The notes under the pieces are model-generated. The model was not told the DNA's origin. It worked only from the letters and a program-made list of their open reading frames with translations, and searched no databases. 64,000 nucleotides of DNA from an uncultured Pseudomonadota bacterium (GTDB taxonomy: Bacteria > Myxococcota_A > UBA796 > SXON01), in NCBI GenBank assembly GCA_903844155.1, contig CAIMSU010000280.1, positions 1 to 64,000 on the forward strand. Direction: 5' to 3'. Below are positions 54,083 through 60,649 of this stretch, piece after piece (the stretch's first letter is position 1; each line of letters begins with the position of its first letter). The position numbers and the translations under genes are program-made.

Positions 54083-55102
54083 CTAAGCGTACGGGTCGGG
54101 CAGGCTCGCGGGGTCCGGCGGGCGGCGGGAGGGCCGGACGAGCAGGCTGCGATTCAGCAGTAAGGGCGCCGACACCGTCATCACCGGCCCGGAGGGCACG
54201 CTCAGGACGTCGAGGCCGGGGTGCGCGAGACGCAGCGGCAACAGCCCCATGCCGATGCTGCCGCCCGACGCTCCAAACCACGGCGCCGTCTGGAGGACCT
54301 CGCCGACGACGTCGCCGTCGAGCCGAAGTGCGTCCCCCGCGGCCAAGCCGAGCGGACCGCGCAGCCCCACCGTGCGTCGCAGCCCGCCCGCTTCGCGCCT
54401 CGCCGCCAGCGCCGGCATGCCGAGCACGTCGCCCTTCCGGCGGCTCAGCCGCGCCTGGAGCTGAAGCTCAAGCGGCGTGAAGCGCGCAGCGAATGGAGCG
54501 TGGATGTCAAAGAACCAGTTTTCAAGCGCACAGTGGGTGAGTGCGGCTGGATCGACGCGCACGACATCGCCGAGCTGGCTGAGCGTGGCATCGACCGCGT
54601 CGTGCGGCACCAGCAGCGTGTAGCCGTACTCGCCCGTGCGACCCGCCCGAACGCAGCGCACGTCGCCGTCCAGGCGCGCGAGCGAGAGGTAGGGCATGCC
54701 GCCGATCCCCCGTTCCCCGACCGCCTCGAGCGCCTCCCAGGCGTACGGCCCGTCGACGGCAATCGCGGCGTGGGTCGCGGCCAATCCGGCAAGCTGGACG
54801 TCCTCGCCGTCCTCGCAGAAGCTGCCGAGGTGTGCCAGGAGGGCGGGTTCGTCCAGCCCTTCCACAAAAAGCCAGAAGTCCGCGTCCTCGGCGCCGACCA
54901 GCACATCGGCCAGCACGCTGCCATCGGCCCGAAGCAGCAGGGTCGCGCGGAGCTGGGCCTCCCGGAGGTGCAATTCGCAGGGGAGGACGCGGTCGAGAAA
55001 CGCCCAGGCGCCTTCGCCCGTCACCCGCACGACCGCCGGGGATGGACGGGAGACGGCAGCGCGCTCCCGGATCGCGCGGACCTGGCGTTGGAGCTCCGTC
55101 AT
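54083..55102 (-). CDS. GcvT-like folate-binding protein
   Basis: A 339-residue protein of the aminomethyltransferase (GcvT) superfamily. ADGSVLADVLV near residue 60 keeps the catalytic-Asp region, GRTGEYGYTLLVP matches the folate-binding GE.GYE motif and RRKGDVLGMPALA the GcvT C-terminal linker. Other branches include YgfZ and tetrahydrofolate-dependent demethylases. No glycine-cleavage gcvP or gcvH is near, and the start overlaps the ACP stop by one base. A one-carbon transfer to or from a carrier-bound or sulfated product is the working idea. Confidence 0.75.
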   Translation of the reverse strand: MTELQRQVRAIRERAAVSRPSPAVVRVTGEGAWAFLDRVLPCELHLREAQLRATLLLRADGSVLADVLVGAEDADFWLFVEGLDEPALLAHLGSFCEDGEDVQLAGLAATHAAIAVDGPYAWEALEAVGERGIGGMPYLSLARLDGDVRCVRAGRTGEYGYTLLVPHDAVDATLSQLGDVVRVDPAALTHCALENWFFDIHAPFAARFTPLELQLQARLSRRKGDVLGMPALAARREAGGLRRTVGLRGPLGLAAGDALRLDGDVVGEVLQTAPWFGASGGSIGMGLLPLRLAHPGLDVLSVPSGPVMTVSAPLLLNRSLLVRPSRRPPDPASLPDPYA

Positions 55103-55395
55103 CAGGCCCCCGCCGCGAGCAGCCGGTCGACGAGCGTGTTCAGGGTACGCATCGCCCGGGCACTTTCGGCCGGGGACGCATCGCGGTCGATGACGATCAC
55201 GCCAAAGCCCGCCTCCAGGCGAACGATCAGGTCGAGCGCGTCGATCGAATCGAGCCGCAGGCCACCGCCGAACAGCGGCGCGTCCGGATCCAGCTCGTCC
55301 GGCTCCTGGGCGAGCTGCAACACGTCGATGACGACGGCGCGGACCTCGTCCAGGAGCGCCTCACGCCGGGCAAGGCCCGGTTGCCACAGGGTCAT
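55102..55395 (-). CDS. Acyl carrier protein
   Basis: A 97-residue helical carrier protein with the phosphopantetheine serine at Ser50 in RLDSIDALDLIVRLE, an LDSID variant of the usual DSL. It is probably dedicated to the adjacent ketosynthase and dehydratase rather than to primary fatty acid synthesis, since no fab operon is in view. Its ATG at 55395 lies 4 bases after the 55400-56359 stop and its own stop overlaps the GcvT-like start (TGATG). Confidence 0.85.
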   Translation of the reverse strand: MTLWQPGLARREALLDEVRAVVIDVLQLAQEPDELDPDAPLFGGGLRLDSIDALDLIVRLEAGFGVIVIDRDASPAESARAMRTLNTLVDRLLAAGA

Positions 55396-55399
55396 GGCG

Positions 55400-56359
55400 C
55401 TACGTCGGTACCGGAAGCGCGGTTTCCGACTCGGCCGAGCCGTGCTCAGGCGGCACGGAGCTCTTGCCGACGAGGAAGATGATGAGCCCGGTCAGAATCA
55501 CGATCAACGCTGGAATCCCGACGAAGACGACCGCGGTCGCGAGTCCGTTCGTGCCGCCGGCCGCGGTCAACACGATGGCGGCCGTCAGGAAGACGCCGCC
55601 GGCAACGCCCATCATGATGAGCCCGGCCCTCTCCAGCCGTTTGCCGTGACGCGCAGCTTCGGCGTCCTGATCGTCGCCGCCCCCGTCCGCCCCGTCCGCC
55701 GCCAACCCCATCGCCTGTCCGGTCGCGGCGCTCCGAACCTCCGCCGGGTCGAGTCCCGCAGCGCGCCACCGCTCATCGACGGTACCGACCGCCATCGCCG
55801 TCTCCGCCTCGCTGGACTGGTGACGCATCCGCCAATGCACGGCCTCAACGTGGTGGTCGAGCGCCTCCACCCAGTTGGCCGGGATGCCGAAGGCCTCGGC
55901 AGCCTCCGCGAGCTTGACCCGGAGGTCGAGGCCGATCTCCGGGCGCTCACGCAGCGTGGCGTCGATCCCCGACAACGGGTGCTCGTTCTTGAGGAAGTGG
56001 GAGAGCCTGCCGCCGATGAGGCCAGCCCGCGGCGCCTCCTCTGCCAGCAGCGCCTGCGCTTCGGGGTGCGCCTGCGCGTGGACGTCCAGCTCCCGGAACG
56101 CGGCGGTGGCCGCAAACGTCGCCATGAGCTGGGGAATCGTGTCGGCCGCGAGCCCTTTGGAGGCGAGGTAGCCCTGCATCTCCGCGGGGACGCGGCGGGC
56201 GCGGATTGCGGCGAGCTGGGCGCGGATGTGGTTCACACGCGCTGGCACATCGCGCTCATCGCGCTGATCGATGCCGGTGACGGGCGCGGCGAGCGCTGGG
56301 CCGGACGCCGCCAGTCCGAGCGCACCGCCGATGAGGGTCAGGATTTCACGACGTTGCAT
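55400..56359 (-). CDS. Membrane protein with Tat-like N-terminus, unknown function
   Basis: A 319-residue protein. The N-terminus MQRREILTLIGGALGLAASGPALA resembles a twin-arginine signal, although only R-R-E-I-L is present. The middle is helical (RVNHIRAQLAAIRAR ... WVEALDHHVEAVHWRMRHQSS), and two membrane helices occur near residues 240-305. No family is recognised. It is the first gene of the ACP-GcvT-like run and could anchor the pathway to the membrane. Confidence 0.65.
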   Translation of the reverse strand: MQRREILTLIGGALGLAASGPALAAPVTGIDQRDERDVPARVNHIRAQLAAIRARRVPAEMQGYLASKGLAADTIPQLMATFAATAAFRELDVHAQAHPEAQALLAEEAPRAGLIGGRLSHFLKNEHPLSGIDATLRERPEIGLDLRVKLAEAAEAFGIPANWVEALDHHVEAVHWRMRHQSSEAETAMAVGTVDERWRAAGLDPAEVRSAATGQAMGLAADGADGGGDDQDAEAARHGKRLERAGLIMMGVAGGVFLTAAIVLTAAGGTNGLATAVVFVGIPALIVILTGLIIFLVGKSSVPPEHGSAESETALPVPT

Positions 56360-56420
56360 GGATTCCTCTGATTGGGCTATGTATCCGGTGGTGGACCTCC
56401 GGCGCGCTTACGCTCACCAA

Positions 56421-57485
56421 ATGCCAAGCCGCGTCAGAGAGCCCTGGAACCCCGCCCGGCTCGCCGACCTCGCCCAGGCCCGAGCACCCGGCACCCTCGC
56501 GGACGTAGACGCCCTCGACATCCTCTGCCGCTCGCTGCGCGACGACGCCCGTCTCACCCCCCTCGCTGCGCGGCCCATCGAGCAGCTCATCGTCTCTGGC
56601 CTCGTCGCCCGGCTGCGGCTGGACGCCCTGACGGCCGACGACGAGGCTCCGAAAACCCCTCCCATCATCGTCTGCGGCTTGCCTCGCTCCGGCACCACCT
56701 TCCTGCACCGCCTCCTCGCCCTCGCCCCGGCAGCCCGCGTCGTGCCCTTCTGGGAGCTGCATTCTCCCGTTGCCGGCGTTGGACCGGACCATCGCCGGAC
56801 CGATGCCCGCGCAGCGCTCGGCTGGCTGGCCCGGTCAGACGCCGCGCCGGGTCGACCGATGCGCGACGATCTACCGGACGAATGCGGCTTGCTCCTTCGC
56901 CTCGCCGCTCACTCGCAGCTCTACTGGGCCCTCGCTCCGGTTCACGGCTACCTCGACTGGCTCCTCCATGCGGACCCCGCGCCCGCCTACGCCGCCTACC
57001 GCCGGGTACTCACCCACCTCGAACGCCAGCAACCCGGCCGCCTCACGCTGAAGTACCCGGCCCACGCCCTGCACCTCGACGTGCTCACCGCGGCCCTCCC
57101 CGGCGCACGCCTGGTCGTGATGCACCGCGATCCCGACGAGGTCGTGCCCAGCAGCCATCGCCTTGTTTGCCAGTTCCACGCACGACTAAGTCCGGATGCC
57201 GACGCCCAGCGAAGCATCCAGGGAAACACGCGACGTCTCGCCTTGCAAGCCGAGCGCACCGCGACGAATGCCGGGTCCGCGGCCGTCCACATCGGGCACC
57301 GGGCGCTGATGGCCGACCCCGTCGCGGTGGTCGAGCGCGTGCACGCGCGACTGGGGTTGGAGCCGCCCGACCGCGCGAAACTGACAGCGTTCATCGCGGA
57401 ACATCCAAGGCCTCCACGAACGACCCAGACCCGCATCACACCTGGCTTCGAGGCCTACCGCGACCGGTTCGCACCGTTGTTTTGA
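56421..57485 (+). CDS. PAPS-dependent sulfotransferase
   Basis: A 354-residue enzyme of the sulfotransferase family (PF13469-like). The 5'-phosphosulfate loop is CGLPRSGTTFLHRLLA (residues 85-100), and the 3'-phosphate loop is MHRDPDEVVPSSHRL. It transfers sulfate from PAPS to a hydroxyl or amine. I place the start at ATG 56421 rather than the earlier 56379. It is divergent from the ACP run across 61 bases, in which no clear promoter was found. ATP sulfurylase lies about 760 bases downstream. Confidence 0.88.
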   Translation: MPSRVREPWNPARLADLAQARAPGTLADVDALDILCRSLRDDARLTPLAARPIEQLIVSGLVARLRLDALTADDEAPKTPPIIVCGLPRSGTTFLHRLLALAPAARVVPFWELHSPVAGVGPDHRRTDARAALGWLARSDAAPGRPMRDDLPDECGLLLRLAAHSQLYWALAPVHGYLDWLLHADPAPAYAAYRRVLTHLERQQPGRLTLKYPAHALHLDVLTAALPGARLVVMHRDPDEVVPSSHRLVCQFHARLSPDADAQRSIQGNTRRLALQAERTATNAGSAAVHIGHRALMADPVAVVERVHARLGLEPPDRAKLTAFIAEHPRPPRTTQTRITPGFEAYRDRFAPLF

Positions 57486-57502
57486 GCCGGTTAGTCACCC
57501 CC

Positions 57503-57832
57503 ATGCCTTCGCGTGTCTTTGTGGCCCATCGCCTGCTCGTGGCGGGGTCGTTCGCCCTCGTGGCCGGCTGCGGCGTCTCCCAGTCGACGTTTCAGTCCGA
57601 TTACGCTGCCAAATACTGCGCGCTCCAGTTCCAGTGTGAGGACACCGCCGCGCTCTCCGCGCTCGGCTGGACCGACGAGGCCGCCTGCGTCTCGGACCTG
57701 TCGGCGGTGGACACGGCCTCCACGTCGTACGACAAGAAGGCCGCCAAGGACTGTCTCACCGCGCTCGACGCCGTGACCTGCGACGATCTGGCCTCCAACA
57801 CCTTCCCCGCGATCTGCCTGCAAGTGCAGTGA
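57503..57832 (+). CDS. Small Cys-rich lipoprotein
   Basis: A 109-residue protein with a signal ending FALVAGC (Cys23 lipidated) and a mature part with six further cysteines (KYCALQFQC, ACVSDL, DCLTAL, VTCDDL, ICLQ). It lies 17 bases after the sulfotransferase and 19 before a similar lipoprotein. No family is recognised. Confidence 0.65.
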   Translation: MPSRVFVAHRLLVAGSFALVAGCGVSQSTFQSDYAAKYCALQFQCEDTAALSALGWTDEAACVSDLSAVDTASTSYDKKAAKDCLTALDAVTCDDLASNTFPAICLQVQ

Positions 57833-57851
57833 TCGCCTCCACGGAGCCTTG

Positions 57852-58181
57852 ATGCCGTCCGCCCACCTGTTCCTGGCCGCTTCCCTGCTCACCTGCCTTG
57901 CCGCCTGCGCGCCGGATGTGCCCGGCGCGTGTGCCAGCTACGTCGACGCGCTCAACACCTGCACAGCGACCGCGAACGGCGTGACGGACGGCAGCACGGA
58001 CGCGGACCCCACCATCGCCTGCGCCGCCTGGGACAAGGTCTCCGGCTCTGCCGTCAAGCCCTCCGTCGACTACCTGGACTGCCTGCAACAGGCCTACGCC
58101 GAGGCTCAGGCCGCTGGGACTTGTTCGACCACCGAAGCCGAGGCCGCCATCGACCTCTCCGGCTGTGTGCCGCCAACCTGA
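57852..58181 (+). CDS. Small Cys-rich lipoprotein, likely paralogue of its neighbour
   Basis: A 109-residue lipoprotein (LLTCLAACAPDV) with a Cys pattern resembling the preceding gene (ACASYVDALNTC, ACAAWDK, DCLQQAYAEAQAAGTC). Tandem position and equal length suggest duplication, although sequence identity is low. ATG 57852 is preceded by GGAG. Confidence 0.65.
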   Translation: MPSAHLFLAASLLTCLAACAPDVPGACASYVDALNTCTATANGVTDGSTDADPTIACAAWDKVSGSAVKPSVDYLDCLQQAYAEAQAAGTCSTTEAEAAIDLSGCVPPT

Positions 58182-58247
58182 CCAACCGGCGCCCCTGCGC
58201 GTTATGCGGCGCCCCCCTCTCGCCCCTCGCCTTTCGGAGTCCGCCGC

Positions 58248-59501
58248 ATGCCCCTCGTCCCCGTCCACGGTGGTGGTCCCCTCACCAACCGAATCCTCCC
58301 GTTGACCGCCAAGAAGGCGCTGCTCGCCGATGCGCTTGGCATGACGAAGATCGCCGTGACGGACGCGGACCTTTCGGTGGTGTACCGCATCGCCGACGGC
58401 ACCCTGTCGCCGCTGCAGGGGTTCATGGACGAAGCGACCTACAACCGGGTGCTCGACCAGAAGAACATCGTCGGGCACGACGGCAAGGCCTACGCTTGGA
58501 CGATCCCGCTCTCCCTGGCGATCACGGACGCCGAGGCGCAGCGCCTCAAGCCGGGCGTCCGCGCGGCGCTGGTGAACGCGAACAACGAGGTGTTCGGCAC
58601 CATCACCGTTTCGAGCGTGTTCGCCTGGGACAAGAAGCGCTTTGTCGAGAAGGTCTACGGCACCTCCCGCCTGGACCACCCCGGCGCCCGGATCGTGACG
58701 GACGACGCGCGCACCACGCTCGTGGGCGGCGAGATCAGCGTACTCCCGGCGCGGCGCAATCCGGACTACGGCGACCTGCTGAATTCGCCCGCGCGAACCC
58801 GGCAGCTCATCGAGGAGCGTGGCTGGGAGGCGGCGCTCGCGTTCCAGACGCGCAACCCGCTGCACCGCGCGCACGAGTACGCCCTGGTTTACGGCGTCGA
58901 GCAGCTCACCCGGTCCGGAAAATACGCCGGCGTCGTGCTGAACCCGCTCGTCGGCCAGCTCAAGAGCGACGATGTGGACGCTGCCACTCGCGTTCGGACC
59001 TACCGCATCCTTCGTGACGGGCGGCTGCTCGGGCAGGGCGACAGCGACACAGCGCTCTGGGCGGACGTCGGGCACGACCTGAACGACGTTTTTGAGCTCG
59101 TCTGCCTGGACATGAAGATGTTCTACGGCGGGCCCTCCGAGGCGGTGATGCACTCGATCTACCGTCAGAACCACGGCTTTTCCCACATCGTCATCGGCAG
59201 GAAGCACGCGGACGCGCCCTACGACGACAAGGCCGCGATCTGGGGCGATTTTGACGCCCAGCAGATCTTCGAGAACCTCCCCGGCATCCTCCACACGCAG
59301 CCCGTAAAGGTCGGTTTTGCCGCCTACTACGACCACCTCGGCCGCGTGGACCTGACGGAGCGCCACCCCGGCGTCGCCCCCTACAGCATCTCCGGCACGA
59401 AGCTCCGCGAGCAGCTCGTTGCCGGCGAGCGGCCAGACGCGCGCATCATCCGCGGCGAGGTCGCGGACGTGCTCTCCGCGGCGTACCGCGCGAAGGGGTA
59501 G
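58248..59501 (+). CDS. sat: Sulfate adenylyltransferase (ATP sulfurylase)
   Basis: A 417-residue Sat-type enzyme that makes APS from ATP and sulfate. QTRNPLHRAHE (residues 200-210) is the HxNP-like nucleotide motif, and IGRKHADAPYDD replaces the common GRDHAG. It is a single-chain enzyme (not CysD/CysN) without a fused APS kinase. Nearness to the sulfotransferase suggests supply of activated sulfate. Assimilatory or dissimilatory use is equally possible from sequence alone. Confidence 0.93.
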   Translation: MPLVPVHGGGPLTNRILPLTAKKALLADALGMTKIAVTDADLSVVYRIADGTLSPLQGFMDEATYNRVLDQKNIVGHDGKAYAWTIPLSLAITDAEAQRLKPGVRAALVNANNEVFGTITVSSVFAWDKKRFVEKVYGTSRLDHPGARIVTDDARTTLVGGEISVLPARRNPDYGDLLNSPARTRQLIEERGWEAALAFQTRNPLHRAHEYALVYGVEQLTRSGKYAGVVLNPLVGQLKSDDVDAATRVRTYRILRDGRLLGQGDSDTALWADVGHDLNDVFELVCLDMKMFYGGPSEAVMHSIYRQNHGFSHIVIGRKHADAPYDDKAAIWGDFDAQQIFENLPGILHTQPVKVGFAAYYDHLGRVDLTERHPGVAPYSISGTKLREQLVAGERPDARIIRGEVADVLSAAYRAKG

Positions 59502-59505
59502 CGTC

Positions 59506-59826
59506 TTGTTCATCATCCTTGCGATCCTGCTGATGCCCTCGCTGTTCGGCGGCGTCGGCACGGGCATGATGATCATGGAGACGCACCCGCACCCCGAAAA
59601 CGTGCGCTACGTCGAGCTCCTGGACGTGATCCTCGGGCTCACCTGGATCCCGGTCGCCGGCATTGCGGCCTGGCTCAGGTCCCGGGGCGGAAGCATCAAG
59701 GTGAACCCGAAGGCGAGCCTCAAGACGCTGCCCACTACCGTGATCCGGCTGTTCGCGTGGGGTACGCCGATCGCGTTTCTGGTGGGGTTGGCTTCGGGGA
59801 TCTGGTTGGCGGGCGACCCGGGATAA
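59506..59826 (+). CDS. Small membrane protein of unknown function
   Basis: A 106-residue protein with about three membrane helices (FIILAILLMPSLFGGVGTG; VILGLTWIPVAGIAAWL; FAWGTPIAFLVGLASGIWLAG). No ATG is available. TTG 59506 follows AAGGGG at 7 bases and starts right at the first helix. It sits between sat and the thioesterase and may be co-transcribed. No family recognised. Confidence 0.55.
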   Translation: MFIILAILLMPSLFGGVGTGMMIMETHPHPENVRYVELLDVILGLTWIPVAGIAAWLRSRGGSIKVNPKASLKTLPTTVIRLFAWGTPIAFLVGLASGIWLAGDPG

Positions 59827-59836
59827 CCAGCCACCG

Positions 59837-60649
59837 ATGGCCGGCGTCTACACCCTGCGAATCCCGCGCCACGCCTGCACGCCGCGTGACACGGCGCGCG
59901 CGGGCGACCTCTGGCGGCTGGTCCAGGACGCGGCCGTGAACGACGCTGCGGACCGGGGCTGGCCGCCGAGCCGGTTTCGTGCGCTGGGGACCGGCTTTGT
60001 GGTTCGCGAGATGCACGCGGTGCACGAGCGGGAGGCGATGTACGGCGAGGACCTGCGCATCACCACGCAGATCGCCAACCACCGGCGCGAGGTGCTGATG
60101 CGCCGGGAGACGCAGATCGAGGGGGTGATGCGGGCGACGGCGGACTGGGTGCACGTCGGACGGGAGGGCGGGCCGACGAGGGCATCGCCGGAGCTGATTG
60201 GGGCGTTCCCGGTGGACGCCTCCGCCCCGGAGTTACCCGAGTTCGAACCTGGGACGTCGCCGGGTAGCGTGGCCTTGCCTGACTTCGCGTTTTCGCCGTG
60301 GTGGACCGAGATGGACCCGCTCGCGCACACCAATCACCCCCGCTATGTCGACTGGGCGGACGAGGTCCTTGCGCGCGCGCTGCACGCCTGCGGCCTCGAT
60401 CCCATCGGTGTCGTGCCGTTCGCCGAGCGGGTACGCTTCCGACTTGGCGCGCGGGCGACGGACACGGTGACCGTCTCTGGGACGACAGCGTTTCTGACGC
60501 TTGCGGATGGGCGACCTGCGCTCAGCTGCCAGCTTCGCGCGAGGCGACAGGGCCAGCGGGGCGATGAGGTCGTCGCCGACCTGGAGATCGTCCGCGCTCA
60601 CCTCGACGACGCAGTGCCGGCGCGGCTCGTGGAGGCGCTGCGTGGGTGA
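59837..60649 (+). CDS. Acyl-ACP thioesterase-like double-hotdog protein
   Basis: A 270-residue protein with two hotdog domains. The second has DPLAHTNHPRYVDWADE (residues 160-176), the Asp/Asn/His pattern of FatA/FatB and related 4-hydroxybenzoyl-CoA thioesterases. It would release a free acid from ACP or CoA. With the ketosynthase and ACP 5-10 kb away it is a candidate chain-release enzyme. Its stop overlaps the next gene's GTG by 8 bases. Confidence 0.8.
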   Translation: MAGVYTLRIPRHACTPRDTARAGDLWRLVQDAAVNDAADRGWPPSRFRALGTGFVVREMHAVHEREAMYGEDLRITTQIANHRREVLMRRETQIEGVMRATADWVHVGREGGPTRASPELIGAFPVDASAPELPEFEPGTSPGSVALPDFAFSPWWTEMDPLAHTNHPRYVDWADEVLARALHACGLDPIGVVPFAERVRFRLGARATDTVTVSGTTAFLTLADGRPALSCQLRARRQGQRGDEVVADLEIVRAHLDDAVPARLVEALRG

